Below, piece after piece: positions 28,319 to 36,464 of a stretch of 64,000 nt of DNA; position 1 is the stretch's first letter; every line of letters begins with the position of its first letter. Source of the stretch: an uncultured Atopobiaceae bacterium (GTDB taxonomy: Bacteria > Actinomycetota > Coriobacteriia > Coriobacteriales > Atopobiaceae); the NCBI GenBank assembly GCA_944322145.1, contig CALUNW010000001.1, forward strand, positions 186,001 to 250,000, given 5' to 3'. The notes under the pieces are model-generated. The model saw only the letters and a list, made by a program, of their open reading frames with translations, was not told the DNA's origin and made no database searches. Position numbers and translations under genes: made by a program.

Positions 28319-29240
28319 GGCGTCCCTCCTTGAAGTGGGTCCCGCGGGCGGCGCGGGGCGAGCCCGCCCCGGCCGCGCCGTCGCGGAACACGTACAGGTA
28401 CAGGTCCTCGAGCGTGGGCTCGGCGGGGGCGGAGCCCGGCACCCTGGGCTCGTCGGCCACGTAGCGCAGGAGCGCCCGCCCGCCCTCGAGGTGGCGCACG
28501 TTGCCCACCGTGAGCGCGGCCTCGAGCGCCTCAGCCCGCCCGGCGGGGACGACGGCCTCCCAGACCCTGCCCTCGGCCTGGGAGACGAGCTCCTCGGGCC
28601 TCCCCGAGAGCACCACGGACCCCGCGCGCATCACGAGGATCTCGTCGGCGATGTGCTCCACGTCCGAGACGATGTGGGTGGAGAGAAGGACGATCTTGTC
28701 GCGCGCGAAGCCGGCGATGAGGTTGCGGAAGCGCACGCGCTCCTTGGGGTCGAGCCCGGCCGTGGGCTCGTCGAGCACGAGGACCTCGGGGTCGTTGAGG
28801 ACGGCCTGCGCGATGCCCAGACGCTGGCGCATGCCGCCGGAGAAGGTCCGGATGCGGCGGCGCTCCTCGCCTGCGAGCCCCACGCGCTCGAGGAGGGCGA
28901 GCGAGCGGTCGCGCGCGTCGCGCCGGCCGAGGCCCTTGAGGGCGGCCATGTACTCCATGAAGTCGAGCGCCGTGAACTCGGGGTAGTAGCCGAAGTCCTG
29001 CGGCAGGTAGCCGAGGAGGGCGCGGTACTCGTCGCCCATGCGCGCGACGGGCGAGCCGTCGTAGCGCACCTCTCCCGAGGTGGGGCGCAGCACCCCGCAG
29101 ACCATCCTCATGAGCGTGGTCTTGCCGGCGCCGTTGGCGCCGAGCAGGCCGTAGACGCCGGGCCCGAGCGTCGCGCTCACGCGGTCGACGGCGATCTTGG
29201 GCCCGAACTCCCGGGTCAGCCGGTCGAGTGTCAGTTCCAT
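28311..29240 (-). CDS. ABC transporter ATP-binding protein
   Basis: 309 residues. Walker A GANGAGKT is at 34-41, the Q-loop is in LPQDFGYYP, the signature is FSGGMRQRLGIA, Walker B is VLVLDEPTAGLD and the H-loop is STHI. The start at 29240 has AAAGGAATCGC upstream; a longer frame to 29345 runs through an inverted repeat and is rejected. It forms a two-gene export unit with the overlapping permease. The QDFGYYPEFTALDF region is typical of BcrA/NatA-like ABC-2 ATPases. Confidence 0.92.
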   Translation of the reverse strand: MELTLDRLTREFGPKIAVDRVSATLGPGVYGLLGANGAGKTTLMRMVCGVLRPTSGEVRYDGSPVARMGDEYRALLGYLPQDFGYYPEFTALDFMEYMAALKGLGRRDARDRSLALLERVGLAGEERRRIRTFSGGMRQRLGIAQAVLNDPEVLVLDEPTAGLDPKERVRFRNLIAGFARDKIVLLSTHIVSDVEHIADEILVMRAGSVVLSGRPEELVSQAEGRVWEAVVPAGRAEALEAALTVGNVRHLEGGRALLRYVADEPRVPGSAPAEPTLEDLYLYVFRDGAAGAGSPRAARGTHFKEGRHG

Positions 29241-29278
29241 GCGATTCCTTTCTCGCGGTGGATGATCGTAGGGGGGCG

Positions 29279-29394
29279 GACTTTTGTACGACCTCGCTGT
29301 GGTCCTCGCCCGGTGAACGAATCGGTGCAAGTCGACTATCTGCATGTATATGATTTCGGATTACCGAGAAGAACGAGGTGTTCGTACAAAAGTC
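29279..29394. repeat. Inverted repeat GACTTTTGTACGA between divergent/convergent units
   Basis: GACTTTTGTACGA (29279-29291) and its exact complement (29382-29394), extended by CCTCG/CGAGG after a 3-base bulge. The 90-base interior is less GC-rich and contains CGAGAAGAAC at 29365-29374. It lies upstream of the ABC operon and downstream of the sigma-factor operon, both on the minus strand. Confidence 0.75.
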
Positions 29395-29409
29395 GATGTG
29401 GTCCGGGGC

Positions 29410-30174
29410 CTAGAGCGCCCCGGCGGGCGCGGGCGCGTCGGCGAAGCCGGACGCCGCCGCGCGCAGCCACGCGCGGGCCTGCGCCGCGGCGAAGGCGAGG
29501 GCGGCCGCAGCCGCGGCCCACCAGGCGAGCGCCGCCGCGGGGGCGAAGGCCGCCGGGCAGACGGTGCGCGCGAGGACGCAGGCGGCGCACACCCCGGCCG
29601 CCGCGGCGACGGCGGCGACGGTCGCGTCCGGGCTCGCCGCGCGGCGGGCGGCGAGCAGCCCCGCCCCGAGGGCCGCGAGGTAGGGCGCGAGCCCCTGGGC
29701 GAGCACGGCCCCGGGCGCGCCCCCCGCCGGGCCCGCGAGGGCGGCGAGGAGGGCGATCGCGAGCGCGTCCGCGCAGCAGAGCACGAGCCCCCGGGCGCAC
29801 GCCGCGGCCTGGGCGTTCACCGGGCAGGAGGCCTCGAGCTCGGCCATGCCGCAGGAGCGCGAGCGCGTGACGCCCGCGAGCGAGGCGAGCGCGAGCGCCG
29901 CCCCGAGGGCCGCCGCGACCGTCCCGACGCCGACCCCGGAGAGGGCGCACGGCACGGCGAGAAGGACGAGCAGGGCGTGAAGCGCCCACGCCCCCGCCCC
30001 GACGCGGCGCGCCTGCCCTGAAACCACCTCCGCTGCCCGCGGCCGGGAGGGCCGGGCCATCTCCGCCGCGACCGCCTCCACGAGCGCGCGTGGCGCGGCG
30101 GCGTCGGTGCCGGGCGCCGCCCGGTAGTGGTCTCGCAGCGCGTCCTCGAGGGCGCGCCTCTCCCGCATCCTCAT
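29410..30174 (-). CDS. Ala-rich membrane protein encoded with a sigma factor
   Basis: 254 residues, extremely Ala-rich. A soluble N-terminus of about 60 residues is followed by roughly six hydrophobic helices (about 62-80, 83-100, 125-150, 160-175, 190-205 and 212-232) and scattered cysteines. The start lies one base after the sigma factor stop, so the two are co-translated. By position it is a candidate membrane-bound regulator (anti-sigma role) of that sigma factor, but no known anti-sigma domain such as a zinc finger is recognised. An alternative is an ABC-type membrane subunit. Confidence 0.65.
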   Translation of the reverse strand: MRMRERRALEDALRDHYRAAPGTDAAAPRALVEAVAAEMARPSRPRAAEVVSGQARRVGAGAWALHALLVLLAVPCALSGVGVGTVAAALGAALALASLAGVTRSRSCGMAELEASCPVNAQAAACARGLVLCCADALAIALLAALAGPAGGAPGAVLAQGLAPYLAALGAGLLAARRAASPDATVAAVAAAAGVCAACVLARTVCPAAFAPAAALAWWAAAAAALAFAAAQARAWLRAAASGFADAPAPAGAL

Positions 30175-30175
30175 C

Positions 30176-30682
30176 TCAGACCTCCCCGTCCTTCTCGTCT
30201 TGAACGCCCAGGTCCGCCCTCAGCGCCTCGAGCGCCGATGACAGGGCGCGCGCCGCCGCGAACCTGCTCATGCCCAGGGCGGCGCCCACCTCGCCGACCG
30301 TGAGGTCCTCCCCGTACCTGAGCTCGAGCGCCTCGCGCTGGGCGCGGGGCAGCCGCGCGAGGGCGGAGGCCAGGTCGCGGCGGTCGTCCGCCTCTCCCGG
30401 GTCGCCCCCGCCGGGGATCGCCTCCGGGAGATCCGCCCACGAGGACGCGCGGTCGCGCGCCATGTCGGCGCAGACGTTGCGGGCTATGGTGACGAGGTAG
30501 GCGCGGGCGCGGCCCCGCTCCCGGTAGCGCGAGCGGGCGCGGACGAAGCGCAGGAACGTCTCCTGGGCGGCGTCCTCGGCGAGCCCCGCCGGCGCGTGCC
30601 TGCGGCAGTACCGCAGCACGTCGGCGTAGTGCTCGCCGACGAGGCGCTCCGCCTCGTCCGTCCGCTCGTTCTTCTCGCCCAC
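30176..30682 (-). CDS. ECF-type RNA polymerase sigma factor
   Basis: 168 residues, sigma-70 ECF group. Region 2 is at about 10-80 (YCRRHAPAGLAEDAAQETFLRFVRA, ARAYLVTIARNVCADMARD) and region 4 at about 105-155 (LARLPRAQREALELRYGEDLTVGEVGAALGMSRFAAARALSSAL). It directs RNA polymerase to a dedicated promoter set. It is followed after one base by a membrane protein that could control it, and 0.8 kb further by an ABC exporter pair that could be its target. A CGAGAAGAAC-type motif is part of its first codons. Confidence 0.9.
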   Translation of the reverse strand: MGEKNERTDEAERLVGEHYADVLRYCRRHAPAGLAEDAAQETFLRFVRARSRYRERGRARAYLVTIARNVCADMARDRASSWADLPEAIPGGGDPGEADDRRDLASALARLPRAQREALELRYGEDLTVGEVGAALGMSRFAAARALSSALEALRADLGVQDEKDGEV

Positions 30683-30945
30683 GGCGCCACCTCCCTCTAT
30701 CCCTATTAACGACCCAGCGGGCCGGGATGAGCGGTCAGGCTCCCATTAATTTGGTTTCTGGACATGACTCCTGTTTTGTTTCGAGCTTGTAAACCCCACA
30801 GGTAGTGTCTCTTTTATCTGGAGCTGACCGAGTTTTCCCAGTTGGCAACGAATCTGATTTAAAAAACATTCACCACCTGTGAGGTTTTGTCGGTGCACTC
30901 CGAGCAAAGATAGAATGAACGAGAAGCCCAGCCGATAGGAGGCCC
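30683..30945 (+). promoter_or_regulatory. Divergent AT-richer gap with AlkD promoter
   Basis: This gap separates the divergent sigma factor and AlkD-like genes and is clearly less GC-rich (30760-30900). TTGTCG (30887-30892), an 18-base spacer and TAGAAT (30911-30916) form a plausible promoter for the AlkD-like gene. No gene is seen inside. Confidence 0.55.
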
Positions 30946-31671
30946 ATGGGAGCCTGCACCTCTGCGACCTCCGAGAGCGTTGACCGCATCCGGCGCGAGC
31001 TCGAGGCGCTCGCCGACCCCGCGTACCGGGACTTCCAGGCGAAGCTCGTGCCGACCGTCGACTCCGCGCGCATCCTCGGCGTGCGCACGCCGGCGCTGCG
31101 CGACTATGCCCGCAGGCTCGCGGGCGAGCAGCCAACTGAGGCGCGTGCGTTCCTCGCGGCGCTCCCGCACGAGACCTACGACGAGAACAACCTGCACGGC
31201 GAGCTCATCGGACGGCTCGCGAAGACGCCTGCGGAGGCGTTCGAGCTGCTCGACGCCTTCCTTCCGCACGTCGACAACTGGGCGACCTGCGACCTCATCC
31301 GCGTCCCCGCCTTCAAGCGCGACTTTCCAGCGACGCTCGAGCGCATCCGCGGCTGGGTCGCCGCAGGGCCGGAGTACATGGTGCGCTTCGGGGTGGTCCA
31401 GCTCATGACGCTCTTTCTGGACGACGCCTTCGAGCCCGAGCACCTCGCGCTCGTCGCCGGCATCGACCGTCCCGAGTACTACGTCAACATGGCACGCGCC
31501 TGGTACTTCTCGTTTGCCCTCATCAAGCAGCCCGCGGCGACCCTACCGCTCTTCGAGCGGCGGCCTATCGCCCTCGACGCCTGGACGCACAACAAGGCGC
31601 TCCAGAAGGCGCGCGAGAGCCGCCGCATCACGCCGGAGCGGAAGGCGTACCTGCAGTCGCTCAAGGTGTGA
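30946..31671 (+). CDS. AlkD-like DNA alkylation repair protein
   Basis: 241 residues built of HEAT-like helical repeats, matching the DNA alkylation repair (AlkD) family. Family blocks seen: TPALRDYARRLAGE, DENNLHGELIGRLA, VDNWATCDLIR and the C-terminal TWTHNKALQKARES-like segment (here DAWTHNKALQKARES). Such enzymes remove positively charged alkylated bases. ATG preceded by AGGAGGC. Monocistronic; a repeat element follows 23 bases after the stop. Confidence 0.85.
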   Translation: MGACTSATSESVDRIRRELEALADPAYRDFQAKLVPTVDSARILGVRTPALRDYARRLAGEQPTEARAFLAALPHETYDENNLHGELIGRLAKTPAEAFELLDAFLPHVDNWATCDLIRVPAFKRDFPATLERIRGWVAAGPEYMVRFGVVQLMTLFLDDAFEPEHLALVAGIDRPEYYVNMARAWYFSFALIKQPAATLPLFERRPIALDAWTHNKALQKARESRRITPERKAYLQSLKV

Positions 31672-31694
31672 CGCGACGCCGGCCACGCGGTCCC

Positions 31695-31825
31695 GTTGTG
31701 CGCACTTCTGGTCGTTGTGTACACTCGCCGGCGATGTGCGCACTTCTCGCCAGCTCGTCTACCTGCGGGTTCGCCGAGAAGAGCATCAAGGGCAGTGTAC
31801 ACAACGCTGAGGAGTACGCACAATG
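31695..31825. repeat. 19-bp-period palindromic repeat element, copy A
   Basis: Three 8-bp palindromes on the left, GTGCGCAC, GTGTACAC and GTGCGCAC, begin at 31698, 31717 and 31736, exactly 19 apart. Then comes the core CTTCTCG (31743-31749) to CGAGAAG (31775-31781), and on the right two inverted units at 31795 and 31814, again 19 apart. The outer arms 31696-31725 and 31794-31823 are 25/30 complementary. Confidence 0.9.
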
Positions 31826-31876
31826 TGGCGCTGGCGAGACAGGGGCTGACGTCGAGCTCCTTCTCATGGGGCTCCT

Positions 31877-31924
31877 GGGGGCAGGCCTGCGGGGTCCGCC
31901 CCCGTTGAGAGTTGAGAGTTGAGG
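31877..31924 (+). promoter_or_regulatory. Hairpin and tandem GTTGAGA heptamers before the response regulator
   Basis: GGGGGC/GCCCCC hairpin (31877-31903), then three head-to-tail heptamers GTTGAGA, GTTGAGA, GTTGAGG (31904-31924), then TTGACA at 31930-31935. Tandem repeats just upstream of a -35-like hexamer resemble OmpR-family binding sites, so auto-regulation by the downstream regulator is possible. Confidence 0.45.
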
Positions 31925-31982
31925 GATTCTTGACAATGTCTGGATAGCATTAGGAGGTTCCGGGTTGGATAGGAGGGAGCCC

Positions 31983-32681
31983 ATGGACGTGACGCGCGAT
32001 GGGGGCAGGGGCGCGCCCCTCGTCCTCATTGTGGACGACGAGGCCGACATCGCCGACATGCTCGAGTCGTACTTCAGGCTCGAGGGGTACCGCACGCTCG
32101 TGGCGCGCGACGCCGCGGGCGCGGTCGAGGCCGCCGGCAGGGCGCCCGACGCGATACTGCTCGACGTGAACCTGCCGGACGCCGACGGCTTCTCCGTGTG
32201 CCGCGAGATCCGCGAGCTCGTCGCCTGCCCCATCATCTTTCTCACCGCCCGCGTGGAGGACGCCGACGCCATCGCCGGCTTCGCCGCGGGCGGCGACGAC
32301 TACGTGACCAAGCCCTTCTCGCTCGAGGTCCTCGGCGCCCGCGTGAGGGCGCAGCTCGCCCGCGACCGCCGCCCGCTCGACCGCGCGACGGTGCGCTTTT
32401 CGTGCGGTGTGTCCGTCGACTTCGCCCGGCGCGAGGCCCGCGTGGGCGACAGGGCGGCCGCGCTCGCCCGCAAGGACTTCGACATCCTTGCCCTCCTCGC
32501 CAAAAGGCCCGGGCAGGTGTTCGGGCGCGACATGATCTACGAGCGCGTGTGGGGCGAGCCGGGCGACTCCTCGGTGGTGACCGAGCACGTCCGGCGCATC
32601 CGCCGCGCGCTCGCCGAGGCGGGCTGCGAGGGGGAGCCCCTCGCGACCGTCTGGGGCGTGGGGTACTCGTGGCGCGGCTGA
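31983..32681 (+). CDS. OmpR-family response regulator
   Basis: 232 residues. Receiver domain with acidic pocket VDDE (18-20), phospho-acceptor Asp61 in LLDVNLPDADG and Lys in DDYVTKPFS, then an OmpR/PhoB winged helix ending in ATVWGVGYSWRG. The ATG at 31983 follows AGGAGGGAGC; a TTG at 31965 with its own AGGAGG is an alternative. It overlaps the sensor kinase gene by 13 bases. Confidence 0.93.
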   Translation: MDVTRDGGRGAPLVLIVDDEADIADMLESYFRLEGYRTLVARDAAGAVEAAGRAPDAILLDVNLPDADGFSVCREIRELVACPIIFLTARVEDADAIAGFAAGGDDYVTKPFSLEVLGARVRAQLARDRRPLDRATVRFSCGVSVDFARREARVGDRAAALARKDFDILALLAKRPGQVFGRDMIYERVWGEPGDSSVVTEHVRRIRRALAEAGCEGEPLATVWGVGYSWRG

Positions 32682-34228
32682 GGGGTGCGCTGGGCTCGCT
32701 CCGGGCCTGCGCCGCCAACTGCTCGGTGCGTACGGCCTTCGCGCTCTACGCCGCCGCGGCCATGCTCGCCGGGCTCGCGCTCTCCGTCGTCGCCAGCGGG
32801 CTGCTCGGGTACCTCGCCGAGGCGTCGCTGCCCGAGGACCCCTACGCCCACGCCGGGTACTACGTCTTGGACGCCGACGCCGGCGAGCTCGTCCCCGCGG
32901 AGGCGCTCTCCTGGTACGAGACGCCCGCATACGACGCCGTCGCGGAGCGCGGAGCGGGCGGCGGCGACTCGGTCGTGCTCTACGTCGCCTCCCGGTCGGA
33001 CTCCGGCCGTCTCCCCGTGCCGCTTGACGACCCACCCGCCGGGGTGCGGGACGGCTCCGCGCAGGACCTCGCGCTCCTGATGGACGAGGAGGGCGCGGCC
33101 GGGATTCCCTTCGGCGAGATCGCCGCCTACGACGCGGCGGCCTCCGCGGCGCGTCCGGGCTCCGAGGCGGCCGAGGCCCTCGCGGCGGAGCTACCCGGCA
33201 ACGCCGACGGCGAGCGCCCCGTCGTCTCCAACGTGGGCTACTACCTCCCGTACCCAAAAGACCCCCAGCCCTACCGCCTCGCCGCCTGGACGGCCGTGGC
33301 GTCGGCGCCCGCCGCGTTCGTCGCGTGCGTCGTCGTGGCCGGCCGGCTATTCTACCGCGCGCGCCTCGAGGGCCCGATCGCGGCCATCGACGAGGCGGCG
33401 CGGCGCATCGCGGCGAGCGACCTGGACTTCTCCGTCGCGCCCTCCCGCGACGACGAGCTCGGGCGCCTCTGCGGCCAGATCGAGGCCATGCGCGCCGAGC
33501 TCGAGCGCACCGAGGGCGAGCTCTGGCGGGCCGCCGAGGGCAGGCGCCAGGTGAACGCCGCCTTCGCGCACGACCTGCGCACGCCCCTCACCGTGATACG
33601 CGGCCAGGCCGAGCTCGTGGGGAGGCTGTCCGGCGACGCCCCCGTGCGCGCGGCGGCCGCCGCGATCGGGCGGCAGGCGGACCGGCTCTCCGACTTCGCG
33701 GAGTCCATGCGCGGGCTCGACGACCTGGAGGCGGCAGAGGTTGCCCCCGAGCCCATGGACCCCGGGGCGTGGATGGACGCCGCGGCGTCCGACGCCCTCG
33801 AGGTCGCGCGCGGCGCCGGGGTCGCGCTCTCGTCCTCCCGCGACGGCCTGCCCCCGCTCGTGGAGGCCGACGCCATGGCCCTCTCGCGCATCGCCGACAA
33901 CCTCGTCGCCAACGCCGCCCGCTACGCCCGCTCCGAGGTGCGCATCTCCCTGAGCTGGGAGGGCGGCGAGCTCGCGCTCGCTGTCTCCGACGACGGGCCC
34001 GGCTTCGGCGAGGCGGCGCTCGAGCGCGCCGCCGACCCCTTCTGGGGGGAGTCCAAGGGAACGGGCGGCCACATGGGCCTGGGGCTCTACGTCGCGCGCT
34101 CGCTCGCGGCGCGGCACGGTGGCTCGCTCGAGCTCTCCAACGCCCCGGGCGGGGGCGCCGTCGCCCTCGCGCGGCTCCGCGCCCCGGAGCCCGCCGAGGC
34201 GCGCGGGGAGAAATCCCGCGACAGTTGA
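32669..34228 (+). CDS. Sensor histidine kinase
   Basis: 519 residues, GTG start inside the regulator gene. One helix is near residues 20-45, an extracytoplasmic sensor domain of about 160 residues follows, then a second helix (about 210-230), HAMP, a phospho-acceptor His301 in FAHDLRTPLTVIRG, and an HATPase domain with DNLVANAARYA, DDGPGFG and GLGLYVARSL. It phosphorylates the upstream OmpR-type regulator. The signal is unknown. The kinase is followed 65 bases later by a TVP38-type membrane protein that could be a target. Confidence 0.92.
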   Translation: MARLRGALGSLRACAANCSVRTAFALYAAAAMLAGLALSVVASGLLGYLAEASLPEDPYAHAGYYVLDADAGELVPAEALSWYETPAYDAVAERGAGGGDSVVLYVASRSDSGRLPVPLDDPPAGVRDGSAQDLALLMDEEGAAGIPFGEIAAYDAAASAARPGSEAAEALAAELPGNADGERPVVSNVGYYLPYPKDPQPYRLAAWTAVASAPAAFVACVVVAGRLFYRARLEGPIAAIDEAARRIAASDLDFSVAPSRDDELGRLCGQIEAMRAELERTEGELWRAAEGRRQVNAAFAHDLRTPLTVIRGQAELVGRLSGDAPVRAAAAAIGRQADRLSDFAESMRGLDDLEAAEVAPEPMDPGAWMDAAASDALEVARGAGVALSSSRDGLPPLVEADAMALSRIADNLVANAARYARSEVRISLSWEGGELALAVSDDGPGFGEAALERAADPFWGESKGTGGHMGLGLYVARSLAARHGGSLELSNAPGGGAVALARLRAPEPAEARGEKSRDS

Positions 34229-34293
34229 CGGCCGCTTGATAAACCCCCGCCAGAATGGTCGTCGCACCGGGCGTCTGACGAGGGGAGAGGGGC

Positions 34294-34998
34294 ATGGCAG
34301 AGGGAGAGGGCCGCGGGCGCGGCGCGCGGGGAGGCAGGGCGCTCGCGGCGGCGGGCTGCGTCGCGGCGGCCGCCCTGCTGGTCGCGGCGGCGCTCTACTG
34401 GGGGCCCGAACTGTGGGCGTTCTTCACGGACGGGGACGCGGTGCGCGCCTGGGTCGACGCCCAGGGGCCGCTCGCGCCCGCGGCCATGGGGGCGCTCGTC
34501 GTCGCGCAGATCGTCGTCGCGGTGCTCCCCGGGGAGCCGGTCGAGCTCGCGGCGGGCTACCTCTTCGGCTTCTGGGAGGGAACGGCCGTGTGCCTGGCGG
34601 GCGGGCTGGTGGGCACGCTCGCCGTGACGGCCCTCGTGAGGGCGCTCGGCATGCGCGCCGTGCGCGCGTTCTTCTCTGCCGAGCAGCTGGAGGGCGTCTC
34701 GTGGCTGCGCGACTCCGCGCGCTTCGAGCTCCTGATGCTCGTCGTGTTCCTCATCCCCGGCACCCCCAAGGACGTCCTCACCTACGTCGCGGGGCTCACC
34801 GACTGCCGCTGGTGGCGCATCGCGGCCATCGCCACGGTCGGGCGCATCCCCTCGGTCGTGACCTCGACGCTCGCCGCGGGGTTCGCCTCGCAGGGCGACT
34901 GGGTCGCGGCCGGGGCCACGCTCGCCGCCACCGTCGCCCTCGTCGGCGCCGGCGCGGCCGCCTACGCCGCCGTGAGGCGACGGGAGGCCGCGAGGTAG
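34294..34998 (+). CDS. TVP38/TMEM64 (VTT-domain) membrane protein
   Basis: 234 residues with about five to six membrane segments and the VTT/SNARE-associated family blocks: VLPGEPVELAAGYLFGFWEG and FLIPGTPKDVLTYVAGLT with a following GRIPSVVTST. Related DedA-superfamily proteins move lipids across the bilayer and influence envelope homeostasis. ATG preceded by GGGGAGAGGGG. Likely co-transcribed with the two-component system. Confidence 0.88.
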   Translation: MAEGEGRGRGARGGRALAAAGCVAAAALLVAAALYWGPELWAFFTDGDAVRAWVDAQGPLAPAAMGALVVAQIVVAVLPGEPVELAAGYLFGFWEGTAVCLAGGLVGTLAVTALVRALGMRAVRAFFSAEQLEGVSWLRDSARFELLMLVVFLIPGTPKDVLTYVAGLTDCRWWRIAAIATVGRIPSVVTSTLAAGFASQGDWVAAGATLAATVALVGAGAAAYAAVRRREAAR

Positions 34999-35168
34999 GG
35001 CCTCTCGTCGGGCAACGGATCGTTGCGCGGTTGCTCGACGAAGACCTCCCGTTGCAGGCGCTTGGGCAGCCTATACCGGGCATGCCGCCGATCCCAGCGC
35101 GTCCATAGGATAATCTCCACCTCTCACTCTAGTGTGATACAATTGCAATACATATTGGAGGTGAGAAG

Positions 35169-35735
35169 ATGGCCACGCACTCCACAGTAGCAAGAGAGCC
35201 AAGAATCGCCGTCTCACTGCGACTCCCGCCGGAGCTCGTGAGCGAGGTCGAACAGTTTGCCTCCGAGCACCACTTGAGCAAAACCGATGCGTTTCTCCAT
35301 TTTCTGAACAAAGGCATTGAGTCCGAGAAAAGCGAGCAAGAGAATGCCGCTCTCGCCCGCATAGAGCAAAAGGTATCCGAGACGCTTAGGCTCATCCAGG
35401 GACGTCAAGGCATCGCCAACGACAAGCAGTTCGTTGCCGACAAGATGCGAGAGGTGTGTTCGCGCTTCCCTGCCATCGAGCGCGCCTACCTCTTCGGCTC
35501 GTTCGCACGAGGCGCATATTTCGAAAAGAGCGACGTTGACATCCGCCTTGACATCGACACCTCTCGCGCGTTCAACCTTCGCGACCTCGAGCACTTCTCC
35601 AAGCAGATCGAGCAGCTCACGGGACGCCCCGCTGACGTGGTGACCGCCAGAACGATAAAGAACACCGCCCTGCGAGAGGCCATCGAACAAGATAAGGAGC
35701 TGATCTATGAGCGCGAAGCTGAACGATCTCGGTAG
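35169..35735 (+). CDS. RHH plus minimal nucleotidyltransferase protein (MntA-like)
   Basis: 188 residues. The N-terminus (about 10-50, RIAVSLRLPPELVSEVEQFASEH) looks like a ribbon-helix-helix DNA-binding domain. A coiled segment follows, then a minimal nucleotidyltransferase domain with GSFARG at 110-115 and the metal ligands SDVDIRLD at 121-128. MNT proteins are antitoxins that modify or restrain HEPN toxins. The stop region overlaps the start of a 20-codon remnant, so the toxin partner seems to be lost. Codon use is clearly less GC-rich than in the flanking core genes, in line with transfer. The gene is preceded by GGAGGTGAG. Confidence 0.75.
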   Translation: MATHSTVAREPRIAVSLRLPPELVSEVEQFASEHHLSKTDAFLHFLNKGIESEKSEQENAALARIEQKVSETLRLIQGRQGIANDKQFVADKMREVCSRFPAIERAYLFGSFARGAYFEKSDVDIRLDIDTSRAFNLRDLEHFSKQIEQLTGRPADVVTARTIKNTALREAIEQDKELIYEREAERSR

Positions 35736-35769
35736 GATACAGGCTTACAAGCTACATTACCTGCAATAA
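35707..35769 (+). pseudogene. 20-codon remnant of an overlapping partner gene (HEPN toxin candidate)
   Basis: ATG at 35707 lies inside the last codons of the nucleotidyltransferase gene and opens a frame reading MSAKLNDLGRIQAYKLHYLQ before TAA at 35767. The 29-base overlap in an alternative frame is the usual arrangement of MntA-HepT type pairs. A helix-rich opening of this kind suits the start of a HEPN/DUF86-like protein. This is inference from position; 20 residues are too few for a firm family call. Confidence 0.4.
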
Positions 35770-35806
35770 TAAGCTTCGACTGTCCACGAGTCTCAGAGGG
35801 ACCCAC

Positions 35807-36316
35807 ATGGCAAAGACCCTGTACCTCATCGGCGGCCCCATGGGCGTGGGCAAGACCGTCGTCTGCCGCGAGCTCAACCGGATGCTGCCCGCCTCCGTCA
35901 TGCTCGACGGGGACTGGTGCTGGTGTGCCGACCCGTTCCAGGTGACCCCGGAGACCAAGTGCATGGTGCTCGACAATATCTGCCACCTGCTCGGCAACTT
36001 CCTGCGCTGCAGCACATACGAGAACGTCATCCTCTGCTGGGTCATGCACGAGCGCGCAATCATCGACGAGATACTCGGTCGGCTGCCCATCGAGGAGTGC
36101 GATGCTGAGGTCCGCGCCGTCTCCCTGGTTGCCGATGAAGACGAACTGCGTCGCCGGGTTGGGGGAGACGTTCGCGCGGGCATGCGCGACGAGGGGGCGA
36201 TAGCGCGCTCGCTCTCCTACCTCCCGCGCTATCGCGACCTCGGCACAGAACTCGTGGACACCACCGGTCTCATGCCGCACGATGTCGCCGCGCGCATCGT
36301 CGCATCCAACGGATAA
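35807..36316 (+). CDS. P-loop nucleotide kinase-like protein
   Basis: 169 residues with Walker A GGPMGVGKT at about 9-17 and a small-kinase layout (LDGDWCWCADPF where a lid/substrate segment would be, then a helix-rich C-terminal half). It resembles AAA/shikimate- or gluconate-kinase-like P-loop proteins annotated as nucleotide or small-molecule kinases, and the substrate is unknown. An unusual run of Trp and Cys lies at about 41-44. The gene is preceded by CAGAGGGACCCAC. A 19-bp-period repeat element follows the stop. Confidence 0.7.
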   Translation: MAKTLYLIGGPMGVGKTVVCRELNRMLPASVMLDGDWCWCADPFQVTPETKCMVLDNICHLLGNFLRCSTYENVILCWVMHERAIIDEILGRLPIEECDAEVRAVSLVADEDELRRRVGGDVRAGMRDEGAIARSLSYLPRYRDLGTELVDTTGLMPHDVAARIVASNG

Positions 36317-36330
36317 ACGCCTAGCCTGAC

Positions 36331-36440
36331 ATTGTGTACACTCGACGGCGCTGTGCGCACTTCTCGACAGCTCGTCTAACTGCGGGTTTGCCGAGAAGAA
36401 GATCGGGGGCAGTGTACACAACACCAAGGAGTGTGCACAA
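36331..36440. repeat. 19-bp-period palindromic repeat element, copy B
   Basis: Left palindromes GTGTACAC (36334) and GTGCGCAC (36353), 19 apart. Core CTTCTCG (36360-36366) to CGAGAAG (36392-36398), the same 32-base spacing as copy A. Right palindromes GTGTACAC (36412) and GTGTGCAC (36431), 19 apart. Core sequence is close to copy A throughout. Confidence 0.9.
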
Positions 36441-36464
36441 CGGAGCGAGTACAGGTGGGTAAGG

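Noticed and set aside
31661-36427. Short peptides with shared sequence (CTLP..FSANPQ..DEL.RSAH) read from repeat copies A and B
   Set aside because: The similarity is explained by the DNA repeat itself; the frames have no ribosome sites, and copies C and D break the pattern.
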